Made by a program: the position numbers and the translations under genes. The notes beneath the pieces are model-generated. The model made no database searches and was not told the DNA's origin. It saw only the letters and a program-made list of their open reading frames with translations. Below are positions 20,406-33,570 of a stretch of DNA of 64,000 nucleotides, in pieces; the first letter of the stretch is position 1; the number at the start of each line of letters is the position of its first letter. Source of the stretch: Dryococelus australis (taxonomy: Eukaryota; Arthropoda; Insecta; Phasmatodea; Phasmatidae); assembly GCA_029891345.1 (NCBI GenBank), contig CM057002.1, positions 64,188,590 to 64,252,589 of the forward strand, read 5' to 3'.

Positions 20406-22805
20406 ACAGAACTCTTAAAATGAAATAAATGTATTCTTCTTACTTGAAGAACATCATTAATTTTTTGTAGTTACTAGGAGTTACATTTACTATAAAAATA
20501 AGTGTTTAGTTCCCTTGTCTTATGGTTAAGGGCGTGGACTACTCCCTGCGCTGAAAAAGAGTAATTTTTTTTAAATTATATTTTGAAATAATTTTTTAGT
20601 TATTTCTGTTATTAATTCACCTCATTTGTTTTCTAGAAAATAAACTATGTACACTTTTCAAAAATGTTAGTAATACAGGGCTATCATTTGTAATGTTACA
20701 AATATATGTTTTGCAGATTTTACAAGACAACAGTAAGTAGTTTTACAAAGGATTCTCTTGGCAACTGGGTTTCCTAGGATTTTTCTTGTAAAAGTACAAC
20801 CATTTTTTTTAGAGAGAAGGCAAATTTTGGGATGATTACTTATTACAGGCGATGGCCAATTATTTCCTAGTTCCTTCTTGTTTGAGTAGCCTACATTGCT
20901 CCATCTTTAATGACCTCGCTATCGACTCTATATGATAAACATTATCTACCTGCATTATTTTCTCAGATGCCGTGGGGAATCTGATACCTTATAGGCGGAA
21001 GTGTGCTTAAAAAAATCCTGCCCACATTAGCTTAAAAAAATATCTACGTACACTGACTAAAACCACAAGAACTGACGACCACATGATACGCAATTCGTCT
21101 TGTGCTCGCAGTTTCACCCATCTACCATTTTCTTCAGTCTGATGTCTGACCACATGGGGGGAGAGGGAGTTGGTGAGGGTCAGAGGGTTAGAGGTGGGGG
21201 CGAGGAGGGGGAAGAGGGGAGGGGGAGTGGGAAAGAGGGGGAGGGGGGAGTGGGAAAGAGGGAGAGGGGGGAGTGGGAAAGAGGGAGAGGACATATTTGG
21301 ACGGTTCTTAACAGCAATGTCTTTAAAACCAGTGTTGTGATACCATAAAAGGTCTACAGCATTCTTATTGAGCAATAAAGTTTGTCTGTACACCAACACT
21401 GCAGTAACATAACACTGATTTAATTTAACAATTAAGTTTATTTTCTAAGAAAATATTTGTTTTTTTTTTATTATTATTACTGCAGTAATACAAGCTCCAA
21501 GTACGCAATTTAATATCATCGAAAAAAAATACTTAACATTGTCGGTCTCTGAACTCTAGCGTCTTAGAAGATCTGTTTTTCTGACATTCCTGTTATATGA
21601 AGTTGCGCGAATGTTGCAAGCCGTTATTCCATCTTGTGATATTGACACTAACTTCGAATTGCTTTTAGTCTCAGATGCTTTCTGCACAACGAATACCCAT
21701 TTAATGTTTGTTGTATATACATTTGTATGTACAAAAATACGTGTCATAATATTTTGCGTTCTTCTTTACGAAAAACCTAACTTAATACTACATGTACAAA
21801 TATTTTTAAAACCCCAACATCTTGAGTACTTCCTTTACGAAGAATGTAACTCCAAATTATTTTCAAATATTCACACATTCCCAATCAAGTATTCTTGCAA
21901 AGACATTTTTTTTTTAATGTTTTCTTTCGTTCTTTCCACACACATTACAGTTGCTTCGTATGTTAAAAATAATATATAATATATACATATAGGTTTTAAT
22001 TAGGCTAAGTACGAAGCCAACGAAGTTAAGCTGCATTGACGAAAACAATTTCGAAATAAAGTTTCTTAGAAACAATTGATTATGTAACACACTGGAACGG
22101 AACTATAATGCTAAGACTCTCTATCTAACCTGGGAGTGACAACTCTTTCTCGTGGCATGCTTCATGCGAGTGGCCGATTTTCATCCCTTACGTTACTCGT
22201 GTATCGCATGGGATTGTGGTATCGCGCGCACACCGCGTGCAACACACAATTTTACACATTTCCACATATGGAGTGACCTCGATTATTCTGCATTTTCTAT
22301 GTTGATCATCCAAAGGATACATTGAACTTCCTCAACTACGTTGCATTTCTCATGACGATAAAGGCCGGACATTTTATTAAGGAGACAATTCCGGCTAGTT
22401 ATACATCAGTTAAAATGTGCTTATATAGGAAACTGAAATATATGGGGGGGGGGGGGGGGAACGTTCCGTGACGATGGCAAACAAAACTGGTTTCTGTACT
22501 TACAAACTGCGGAACATTGTTTATTTCCTGTATTTTGCGTGCCGGTATAGACATTTAAACAATTTTCAGCAATATTGAACTATGTATATTTTAAATAACT
22601 ATTATGAAAATGGGCAACAATATATAAAGTGTAATTGTTTATAAGTGACAGTGCGATAGAATTAATCACGTTAACTCTATCAGGAAGTTTAAAGAAACAT
22701 GCTTTATTTGCGTAGATGTATAATTTTTGAAGTTGACGAACGAGAATTGGCCAAAAGATTAATCAGAAATGGTAAAGTGGAACAACAAACTTTATGAACA
22801 TGCGT

Positions 22806-22839
<34 letters not shown>

Positions 22840-23286
22840 CATATATTTATTTATTCCTTAAAGTACCTACTATACTTCCGAACTTGGAATTAATAATGTA
22901 AGATTGGAGTACGCGCAAGATCTATGGTTTTTATCAGCAAAATATTTGTTACAAAAGTTGTGTTCTTTCAGCAAAGTCTCTAATAAAAGAGGAAACTGTA
23001 TCTGAAATTTTCCACAGAATTAGATTAGAATATTTATTTTTATTTCCTCCCTTTATGATTCTGTAAATAGTCTACCTCTTCTCAAGTAGTTTTTAAATCA
23101 TCTGTAACTGGCATTAATTAACTATTCCAAAGGTGAGTTACTTATGTGTAGGTATAAAACGGAAAGAATCGCTTGTATTGAAAATTTGTTGTTTAGTTTT
23201 CTCTCATAATAAAGAGTGTTTTCCGCGTGTATTACCCGGAAAATTAGCTAGCGCACGCGCAGTTTCCCTTCATCAGGGTTTATAGG
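20406..23286. other. AT-rich stretch with simple repeats, no gene seen
   Basis: The stretch contains a homopurine tract at 21157-21291, a 16-base G run at 22444-22459 and a (CA)n(TA)n microsatellite at about 22808-22840. The plus frame at 21611-21979 (122 residues) is hydrophobic but has no recognisable motif. Confidence 0.4.
21157..21291 (+). repeat. Homopurine G/A tract with a roughly 23-bp repeat
   Basis: Almost uninterrupted purines contain three tandem copies of a GGGGGGAGTGGGAAAGAGGG-type unit. The tract could form triplex DNA or quadruplexes. Frames over it are low-complexity. Confidence 0.6.
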
Positions 23287-23503
23287 CTGTTGACTGTAAA
23301 GTGGTACTTTTTAAAGCATTACACCACTAATAAAAATGTTTTATTGCAACCTTGCACGTTAACTTTTGAGAATAGCGGATCGTATGCACTGCGTTTATTA
23401 GTCACGGGGCAATGTTTATATTAAGAAATCGCGGAAAGATATCAATCGGTTCAAAGGAAAAATTTAGCAGGGCCTTCGAAAGTGCTCACTTTACCTTGAA
23501 AAG
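23287..23503. mobile_element. CTGTTCAC MITE, short copy
   Basis: It starts with CTGTTGACTGTAAAGTGG and ends with CGAAAGTGCTCACTTTACCTTGAAAAG. These are inverted ends matching the larger copies. At 217 bp it is an internal-deletion form. TATAGG precedes the left end. Confidence 0.6.
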
Positions 23504-23596
23504 CTTATACATATGGTAAATAACCTTGAAGTTCTTGCAGATTGAACGTGGGCAATGTTTCTGTATAGTGCCTGTGCACATTTCCGTTATTATTGG

Positions 23597-23993
23597 CTAT
23601 TTACGGTTATTTGAGCACTTTTGAAATCAACCATTGAAAAATACCACTGACTTTATTTGCATATAAACTTTAACGGGCTCACTGCTTGGCATGTAAAGTT
23701 GACAACAATGCACGGAAAGTAGTTCTCTGTCTTTACAATGAACTAAAAGTGTCAAAACTGTTTTAGAACGCTCAAATTATTTAGTTTGCTTTCTTATGCG
23801 TATATGTGTAAGCCTGAGCACATTAGTACAAAATTTCCTTTTGTGATCATTCAACAGTTTCACATGGCCGCCTAGTGGATAAAGTGATCAGATCCACGGC
23901 AATGTTAATTTTAGAGTGGCGGGACAACACACAACGTACATACAAGTAGATCTTAAGCAGAGCTTTCTAAAGTGCTCAGTTTACCCTGAACAG
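23597..23993. mobile_element. CTGTTCAC MITE, copy in the orientation of 47601
   Basis: The ends are CTATTTACGGTTATTTGAGC and, on the right, AAGTGCTCAGTTTACCCTGAACAG. The interior matches the copy at 47601-48001 in the same orientation (ACTGAC...GCATATAA, AATGCACGGAAAGTAGTTC). Confidence 0.75.
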
Positions 23994-24015
23994 AGTATAA
24001 TTTTACCTGCATACG

Positions 24016-24430
24016 CTGTTCACGGTAAAATGAGCACTTTTGAAAGGCCTGATTAAGATCTACTTGTGTACACGCGGTGTATCCCTCCGGCTTATGTATA
24101 ATTAACATTGCTATGAGCCTCATCACTTTATTCATGCGTCGGTCAAATGAAACTCTGAAATAATTAAGAAAGTAAATACTTTGTCAAATCTGCTCATTTT
24201 TACACTTTAATGCATTAAAATATCAGACAGTAAAATAATTAATTTTAAGTTATCACAAGTGGTTACCCAACACTTTTTATTCGACGTTAATATATGGAAC
24301 TACTTTTCATCCATCGTTACCAACTTTAATAGGCGAACGTCTCTAACTGCGCCCATTAAAATATATGCATGCAAGGGCAGTGACTTTTCTCTGAGGTTAA
24401 TTTCTAAAGTGCTCACTTGATCGTGAACAG
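24016..24430. mobile_element. CTGTTCAC MITE, inverted neighbour copy
   Basis: The left end is CTGTTCACGGTAAAATGAGC and the right end is CTAAAGTGCTCACTTGATCGTGAACAG. It lies 22 bp from the previous copy in the opposite orientation. The interior carries CATCCATCGTTACCAACTTTA, shared with the copies at 30.6 and 50.7 kb. No transposase frame fits in 415 bp, so it is non-autonomous. Confidence 0.85.
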
Positions 24431-24969
24431 ACATTATCAAGAGCACGTTGAGGAGGAGAATGCAGTGTCTAGGGGGGAACGGTCACGTGGCCTTACAGTC
24501 ACATTCGGCGTCATAAAGGACACCTGGGATGCCGTCCCTCGGAGATGTAATTAAACGGGAGCTGATAACCAATTGCCCGAGGAGGCCAGGGCGACTCGGC
24601 GCTGCCCTGTAAGCCTGTTAACATAGCTGCCTCAGATTATTCGCGCTTTCCGGACCGTTTTCGCATTGTCCCGCAAATTGTGTTGTGAATAGATGGGGTA
24701 AGGCTGGCGTTTAACTACATCCTAGGAATGATGATGGTTGTATAGTGAAAGAGGGGGGGAGGGGGGTTGCACTTCTTGCGAAATGTGGCGAGGCTGTGAG
24801 ACAGCTGTGGGCGAAGCGTCTCCCTAATGAGATTTTCTCACAAGCAGCGAACCAAATCGAAGTGTTATTCTGGGGGAAAAACATGTTTTTCGAAAACCGT
24901 AACGCGTGTGAGATGAGGGAAGACGACTGCATTCGGCTCGCACCATTTTTAAGTGCACGCTAAATACGT
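24431..24969. other. No gene recognised
   Basis: This is moderately GC-rich DNA with short overlapping frames on both strands and no known motif. Confidence 0.35.
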
Positions 24970-25208
24970 TGGGGCCACGGTGGATGATCGGTTAGCCTGC
25001 TCGCCTCCCACCAAGACGATCCGGTTTCAATCCCCGGCCTGTTCTCTCCACCTTTTCGCATGTGGGAATCGTGCCGGACGATGCTGTTGGTCGGCGGGGT
25101 TTTCTCGGGGATCTCATTCCGGCGCTGCTCCGTACTCACCCCCGCTTCACTCACATCGGCTCTCAAGACCTCGATGGTTAGAGCCGCCCAGATCTCTTCA
25201 CTCACTCA
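24970..25208 (+). repeat. tRNA-derived SINE, near complete
   Basis: The head has an A-box-like GTGGATGATCGGTTA (24980-24994) and a B box GGTTTCAATCC (25023-25033), 28 bases apart. The body follows (GTGGGAATCGTGCCGGACGA), then the CGGCTCTCAAGACC...TTAGAGCCG hairpin and a CTCACTCAC tail. It matches the copies at 32.4, 45.0 and 47.1 kb. Transcription would be by RNA polymerase III. Confidence 0.8.
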
Positions 25209-28200
25209 CAAAATACATTTTTCAATAGTTGAATATTATATCATCCCAACTGCCTATGAGAGAGCTAATTACAGGCCTCGGATCATGAGTGTTATAAATT
25301 ATCTGTCGCCCGTTTGTTTTTAAATATATTTACCTTTCGATACACTTCTCCGAATCCTCTAGCGAAGTAACCACACAGAAATGATGTTCATGTAGTCAGG
25401 GTCAATATTCTGGCGAGTATATTTACAACCTCCAATTTAAATAATTTAATCATTTTGACAGTGAAAAAAAAAAGTGATATAGAAGTAATGTCAGTTTATT
25501 TAGGTTAAAACAAATTGTAAGTTTGTGCAATGGCGAAAAAAATGTACTGTTGATGCAACAAAATTAATTGATTTGCCATTTTGTTTGAAGTAATAAAATA
25601 TCACATAATGAGCAGACCTTCGTTGTGTATTTAAAGATAAATTTCATATTGTTATTACAGCATATTAATAAGATTTCATTTTACCGGAGAATGACGTAGA
25701 TTTATGAATGTTTTGTTAAATTATATTCACAGTTCCCTGTGTCATAGTATTATATTGAATAATCATACGGCAAGTAGGCATAGCAATTAAAATCCAGCAA
25801 CCATTCAACGGGATTCGCTAGCTTAAAATATGTTAAATCTACGTGATCAACTGTTACGCTATTTGTATGCCAAATTTATTGCGGATCGGTTGAAAATCGC
25901 ACGATACATATGGCGTAAGAGCATTTTATGTATGGCGATATATTACAAAAAAAGTGGTCAGAAAAGGGTATTATTAAATGTATTTAATGTTTAATATAGA
26001 GATTGGCAACATACAAAATAAAATACATAATATTGGTGTAATGATTTTGTAGATAGGTGGTTATGACCAGAGATATCTATAAATGGCAGCCGTTTTTAAA
26101 TATTTTCCCTCCCTAACAAAATTGCGTGTGTTGTAGGTCTGCAATACCACTAATTTCTTGAAAAATATTGTAGGTATCGTTTGCATTGTTCTCACGTAAA
26201 TTTTAAGTGATTTTAGTTTTTAATGGTGATCAGCATTAAAAACTGACTGACAAAATACGGTCGGTCAGCCCATTTAGTGCTTGCACTGTCGTTGCTCTGC
26301 AGTTTAACAGTCGTTGTGATGCAAGTCGTCCTAGCGCTGTCAAATTTCTATGCCAAACTTCTGCAATTATCAGTAAATTTCCTTGGACAATATTAACTAT
26401 GACGTTTAGTACTCTAACCAGAGCGTGTCTCATACATACTTAACTATTACATTCCCTCCTCCATACTTCACCATAGGTTTGTTTGAATTGCACCATAAAT
26501 AGTACAGTCCATCGAATACATATAAATTATACACAATTTCATCTATTGAAAGCATATTTTAAAAAATCTATCGATTTATACATGCACATTTGGAAATTTC
26601 AAAAATTACTTTTTTGTTTGTTTTACAAATGAAGATATCCTTTTCAAGTGCCTTTGCATTAAAATGAATTTGATGGGGACGGTTCCTTATGGTTTTTGGG
26701 CTCCGAAATATTAATACACACACATAAAATAACTTCTTTGTGGCCTTTATGCGATTTTACTCAAAAAGTTCAGGGTGTGCCTTTCTGAAAGCACCGTTGT
26801 TCTTTCTCCACGGGACTTATTGCTTACCGATATTTTCTTATATTTCTCTCCAATATTTATTACAGTGTCATGGAACAACGTAACTTTACGCCCGATGTAC
26901 TTGTATCTACAACCACCCTGCAATTACCGTATTGTTCCACGAGTAGTAACAAGCGAGATATATTGACGTTTCCGATCCATTTTTACTAGTATCAACCGAC
27001 AGTTGACGTGGACGTGTATATAAATGATCTGATACAGGTCCATTTTTATAGCCTTTAAGAGCAGGACAATTGGCAGTATACGTGTGAATCTGTTTTTACG
27101 TAGACTCTAATGTCCCTGTATTATAGGTGTTTCAATTAAATGCTTACACCATGCAGTGTCAACGTACCAAATTTGGTTTAAACCAGTTAAATGGTTCCTC
27201 AGATAAAATGGGAAAGCTTCATTTATTCAATTTGCGCTAAGTTACAAAATGGCGTATTGGTACCATTATCCCTAACTAAATGATTATGTAATGAATTGAT
27301 AATGCTAAAAATTTGGTACAAATCGGATAATTGGTTTCCCAGTTATAATATAGTGGCCTAAATATAATTGCAACCATTTTGAAAATAAGTACCTCACGTG
27401 ATCGAAAGTTATAATAGTCAGATATAACTACTAAATACTATGTGTGGACCTAGTCTGGTTAAATTTGGTTGTCAGATTTATAAGTTATTAGGGAGGGGTG
27501 ACATATATTTAAGGCAGATAACCGGGTGTTTGCCTTAGCCTATCTTTTCTTCGGAAAGTAGGCTACATGCAGGTGAACACATTGGCTGGACATATGTATG
27601 CACTAACATACAACTAAGATAGAAAATACAGACGAATGCAGAAGACGTTAACAGTTTTCTGCGATACAACAAAACTGTTTTATGTCAATAGGTTGGCGTA
27701 TGTCCATAGGCCCTAATAATAGTTCAGATATTACATTTTATTCTCACTCTTCCACGCCCTTAAAACGTTATCTATGTAGCGGCCCAATCGTCTACATATT
27801 GACTGTTAGTATTGTCAGAACAATACATGGCTCTTGTTTAATAAACAGTACTTCATATCTTGTTTCCACAACGGTTATGTGGATACAATTATAGATTGTC
27901 GATGGTTCAGAACTGTAGACGGAATTATATGGAATGATTGTACAGAGAACTTTAAAGAACCTGTAATCGGCCACGTTATAGACTCGTTAATTTTTTTTTT
28001 CTGCCTGGGATCGCCTTTTTCCCCTTGATATTCCTTCGATCATCTCCGGCAATTACACTATATAGTGTTCTAAAAATGAATACACCGATGATTGGCATAG
28101 AAATAACGTCATTAAAACAATATTTTTGCTAGAAGAACATACATAATTGTATGATAGGAGGAAAAAAGTGGGAAAGCAAAAATCACGAAAGACTTCGGAA

Positions 28201-29099
28201 GAAGTGTATTGTAAAAATGTGCACAAAGAACTCATTCCGGATATATATATATATATAGACAACAGATCTATATAAAAAAAAAGATTAATTTTGATTGCGG
28301 TATTTTATTCGTAGCTTATTCTCGCCCACAGTATAGAAGACATTTGAATTAATTATGAAATAACTAGGCAACTCTTTCTTAATTAACTTTCCAGTATTAG
28401 AAGTGAATCGGAGTAGCTGACGTAAGGCAAACAATATACCCATTAATGTATAATATTTATAGGTTTACGTTTTCTGAAACTTCAACTATAATGTTATATA
28501 TTTGAAAACAGTGGCTAATATGTTTTTAATTAGAAATATGAAATATTCGTTTCTCTTATTCGTTTCATATCTGTCTTTTAGTTGGTTTTGTACTGACAGT
28601 GGTAGAGAAATTTCTTATTCTGATGTATTTCTTGTCAGCAACTTTGCTCTATAATTCAGGTTTATGGCTCTCTCGAGTTTTCATACTTTCAATGTAAGTG
28701 GGGTAGAAATTTTCCGATGAAAAGGACAAGTCTGTTGAAAAGACGCGCACAGTTATTTCGCCGAGAAGCACTTCGTTACTTGGAAATGAAACAACTTCTA
28801 TATGTGCCTCGTCAGTGACTCTCCACACAGCGTTTACAATTTCCGCTTATTGACATTGGAAGAGTCGTCGTTATCATCTAAATACTTCCTGTGTCGTGGA
28901 ATGGCAGATATTTCCTCCAATAATGTTAAATTTCTCGCTTTTTTATTGCTCGAAAATACCGCAGAAATGACGAAATAAAATTTTGCTCTTCTAACATGTT
29001 TCTATATTATCTATACCACGATTGTTTTAATTTCCTTCCTGCACTAGTATGACTCGTATTTGTATACTCATTATATTTAAAAATGTTATACATTTACTG

Positions 29100-29143
<44 letters not shown>

Positions 29144-30557
29144 TTTTACGGAAAGAGGCTAATTGGAGACCTATTATGATGCACACAGCAGGAAAAGCGC
29201 CATTTTACGTTCTTCACCAGAATTTTTCTAGAATGAGGATGAAACATCACTATACGAAAAAAAAAAAACGCATTTAGCATTGTCGGCCCCTTTGATTTCA
29301 ACATTTGCCAAAAGCGACCCACCAATATTATAGTAACAATACGTACGGACACGATAAGCATTAAAAATAACGCTGCAGCATTTAAATATTTGTAATATTA
29401 CAATGGGAAAGTACATATTTTTGTGCTTAATTTAGAGCTGATTATTAAAGTATTTCCTTTTATGCGACGTATTTAAAAGAACAGTTAATCATATCGACGA
29501 GAAACTGGAATTGGTAAAGTTTATTTTAATCATCGACAGTAACGATTTTCTGAAATATTGATGGGAAACGACTAGGCTTAGGACATTTCCAAAACATCAA
29601 GCTAAAATCGAATCTATGACTTCCTGAAGAAGGGTCGAGACACGCCCCCACATTAACAAAAACAAGTGCGGTCGGTGGCAACATTAAATTGGCATGTATA
29701 TATGGCAATGTGGCCACTCGATAGCATTCCGCCGTTTGAATGTCTTTTGTCAGTCCCAGGCAGCGAAGGGCAAAGAAAGAACTGTTCATTTAAGATTATG
29801 TAAACCTGTGCTTTTACGTTGATATGAGGCGTTTCTTGCTTTGTGACGTCACAGCTTCCTTACCGGATCTGTTGGCGGGCGAATCCTAGATGCTTGACGA
29901 CGTGGCGTGGCCGGAAACTTCAGACCGGAAATGTTTTTGTTAATTTATATTTCTGGAACAATGTATGCCGAGGAGGAAAGGAATCGGCTCCCCTCAGGGG
30001 TTACGGACACAATAAACTATAAGTATGCCAAATAACCCTCAGGTATTAAAAACATAAGTTTAAGCTTAAAAGAAACGAAGTATATAGTTAAAAAAAAAAA
30101 AAAAAAAAAACTTGTATTATTTTCCATCAGTAAATACTTTGAAAATATTTATGCTCAATTTCAAGTGAAATTTTATGCGAGTTTTGAAAATAACAGTGAA
30201 GAGGGATTTTTCCACTCACGGTTGTAGCGAAGTAGTTTTAAACATTTAGATGAAATCTCGTAATTTGGCCCGGAAACTTTATGGGGGTATAGATATTCAC
30301 TATTATGATTGTATGCTCCATATAAAAAACTACATTTAGAAAAATATGTATTTATGCTGGATGTAGATAAGAAATGTTTCGAATAGTTGTTCCAGTTGCC
30401 ACTTGAGCTTCCGTTCCGTCGCTTCTCAGATAAAGCCATGGACCTATCAGACTTAAGTTTACAGCAAGCGACTAGTATGAATGTGGCCAGCTAAACTTGG
30501 AGCCAAATCAATCACATAGTGTGTATCAATAGCGAAGATGGGAAACACACGTATACG
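25209..30557. other. Unrecognised AT-rich stretch
   Basis: No gene is supported. An (AT)n microsatellite lies at 29105-29139. The motif AAATTTGGT recurs at 27169, 27309 and 27462 with similar flanks, suggesting an old repeat of about 145-bp period. An A-run lies at about 30090-30110. Confidence 0.4.
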
Positions 30558-30972
30558 CTATTCGCGGTAAAATGAGCACTTTTCAAAGCCCTGCTTCAGT
30601 TCTACTTGTATGAACGCTGGGTATTCTTCCGCCTTACGTAAAATTAACATTGCTAGGGGCCTCATTACTTTATCCATACGTCGGTCAAGTGAAACTGCGA
30701 AAATATTAGCGAAGTAAAATTTTTACAAATTTTGCTCGTTTTTACACTTCAATGCATTAAAAAAATATAAAACGAAAGAAATAACTTTAAATTATTACAT
30801 ATGGTTGCCTAATGCTTTTTATTCGACATTAATATATGGAACTATTTTCCATCCATCGTTTACCAACTTTACTGGGCGCATGTCACTCAGGGCGTCCCTT
30901 TAAATATATGCAGATAGGAGTAGTGACTTTTTCTATGCTTGGTTTCGAAAGTGCTCACGTCATCGCGAACAG
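30558..30972. mobile_element. CTGTTCAC MITE, copy
   Basis: The left end is CTATTCGCGGTAAAATGAGC and the right end is CGAAAGTGCTCACGTCATCGCGAACAG. The interior is colinear with 24016-24430. Confidence 0.85.
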
Positions 30973-32404
30973 TCTATATATTTTTGGCCTATTAACCTCT
31001 GTGTGATATGTTATCCCTATTAGGCAACCAAAAGCAGCTATATACAAAGATCATTTTATTGGGAGACATAAATTTATAATGTTTACGTAATCTAAAAGAA
31101 AACTTCACAATGTGAAATTCACATGTACCTCACGAAAATATTTTATAAACTCTCTATAACAAGGTGTGAATATTTAATGTTACTTAATTACTGTTACAGC
31201 GCAATGTTACAGCGCGAAAGTACTGATACATTTTTATGTGTATTACGGAATGTACAAAGTATAATGTTTAAAGAGCAAATTAAGAGAGGAAAGCATCTGT
31301 GTTTGTTGAAATTGTTTCCCCTACTCCAGAAAATCCTTTAAGCGACACATAAATTTAATGGTCCGTGCAATAGCGCAGAATTCTGGCAGTGAAACATTTT
31401 ATCTTATTTTCCTTTCCTTTTATGTTTAAAGCGTTGCACGGGAAAGATATACAAATTCATCAGGATTGCCGGTAAATTGTTTGTGAATTCAACAGTTGGT
31501 AGCTGAAAAGGGGGAAAAAAAAAATAACTTTTTTTAACCAAGAGAAACGTACTTATTTATTTCTTAAACTATATTATGTTTCAAAAATAAATCTATTTTA
31601 CAGCGATATTCTTCTAAAAGAAACACAGCCCACTTGCATCTCACTGGCAAATTTCACTCCGAAAACAGCCTAAGAAAGTGAAATTCTCAGGATTGCCAAC
31701 ACCATTTTTCATTTATCGAGACAAATGTGTGAAACGATTTTACTACTGGTACTGTGCCTTTTTTGTTATTTACGAATACAGTTCCAATATCGAAATACAG
31801 ACTGCATTAATTTTCCTTCACTCTTGCTACGAGTTAGTAAATATTCGAATAAAGCAAACAGAAAGTAAACCGAAATAAAAAAAAAATTGCTCAATACTCC
31901 TGTTGAAAGGTTTACAGACATATCACGTGGATTCTATTGATTTAGAGTAAATTTTTCTACCCGCAGTCTCATATTGGTCGAAACGTCTTGAAACATTTTT
32001 GCAGGTTACGTGATATTTATTGTGAATATCAGCGTTTGTGGTGTTGCCAAAGTTTCCAGTTTACAAGATAAAATATTATTTCGGGGTGGTAATAAACAGT
32101 ATTAGTAATGACATACGTCATGCCATTTTATTAATATCCTGTAAGCCAATTTTATGATCCTGTTGTTAAAGGGAATGATTTTCCGCACCGCATAAATTCT
32201 CTTTTGCTGACGGATGGTTGAGATTATTAGTCAGCTGATGGAGATCCAGAGAAACACTTAATTTAAAATAGCCATATCATTTTTAAGAACGACTTATTCA
32301 TTAGAGCTTTAAGAGTGGCATGATTCGAATATCTGCATGAAATAGTAGGTGGAGTTTAGAATGGTCTTGCAAGCCGATGAGGGTGAAGTGCGGTGGTGAT
32401 GGAG
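30973..32404. other. Unrecognised AT-rich stretch
   Basis: I see only short chance frames and no repeat or RNA motif I can name. Confidence 0.35.
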
Positions 32405-32566
32405 CAGCGCCGGAATGCAAGGGGGAGGGAATCTGCCAACCAGCGGCATCGTTCGACACGATTCCCGCTTGCGAAAATCTGCGAGTGTCCCGGCCGGAGA
32501 TTGAACACTCTTCGTCTTAGGGAGGGAGGGGAGGCTAGCGGTCTAACCGCTCAGCCATCGCGGCCC
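32405..32566 (-). repeat. tRNA-derived SINE, minus strand
   Basis: Read on the minus strand, it begins GGGCCGCGATGGCTGAGCGG. It carries an A box TGGCTGAGCGGTTAG and a B box GTTCAATCTCC (32496-32506). The body GCGGGAATCGTGTCGAACGA matches the SINE at 24970. The hairpin tail is missing. Confidence 0.75.
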
Positions 32567-33570
32567 CTGCAAAATAGCAGGGAATGTATGTTGCAGAAAA
32601 ATTGCGTAGAATATTATGTCCCTCCTACCTCTTAACCTTCTGGCGCGTATGAAATGTCTGAAATATTACATTTCGGAACCAACTCTATGTACCTTTATGT
32701 ATTGTAAGTCTGTAAAGATTTTTGTATGAAGAGTCATGCGACTCATTTGTAAAATTTTCCAGTATATTAAGTGTTTTTATTTACAATGATAGGGACGTAA
32801 ACCTATGTTTTCAGGGGAAAAAATCTACAGAAAAATTTTACGAAAAATTTAAAAAGTTCTTGTTAATACCGTTACTTCATACATATATATATTGAACAAA
32901 TGTAACTGTACAATCGTCTCACAAATACTATTTGTATTGTGTTTTATCCTCCTGGAATTCATCTTCATTGGCGCGTTTCATCTTCAGGTTTGAAATTCGT
33001 CGGTAATGGAACTATGAAATTCGAGCGGAATGCAGATAAACAGTTACACACCATCGGCATCTTATTATTATTGCTTATTTATATCGCTTCTACATCGTTC
33101 CTGAAACTGCATGAACTAAAGAAGGATTAACTCTGTATTTCGGAACATGAAAATGTCTGAATTAATCATGCGACATGTATTTCTCTGTGGCTATCATCAA
33201 GGACAGGACTTGATAGCATATCTTAACGCCTGTGTTTTGTTGCAACCATCTCCAGGATTTAGTCGTTTTTTATTCATGTGTCGGTGTTCGTTGAAATTGG
33301 ATAAACAGAATGTAAATTTATTCTCAATGGGGAATTTAAACAATATTTACACTTCCAAAATGTAATAGCCTAATATTGTTTTAATTCATGAAAGTTTCTT
33401 TAGATATAAGTATTATAATTCTGTTCCAGCTGATAGGAGAGTCGTACAAAATAAACATATACAATTTTTGCAGGGAAATCTGCGCACAAAGATGAAGCTA
33501 TTGGTTTAAGATAAAATGATTTAGTATTCCGATTTAACAAAAGGAAAGAAATTATTACATTATCTTTGTA
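32567..33570. other. No gene recognised
   Basis: Two short plus frames (32939-33130 and 33147-33365) lack known motifs, splice context or repeats. Confidence 0.35.

Noticed and set aside
21100..21348. Gly/Glu-rich plus-strand frame
   Set aside because: It translates the homopurine tract.
24970..25208. Nuclear tRNA gene
   Set aside because: The A and B boxes are SINE-type. The body and the hairpin tail recur elsewhere, and no cloverleaf acceptor stem forms.
29083..29277. Plus-strand frame with a YIYIYI-type run
   Set aside because: It translates an (AT)n microsatellite.
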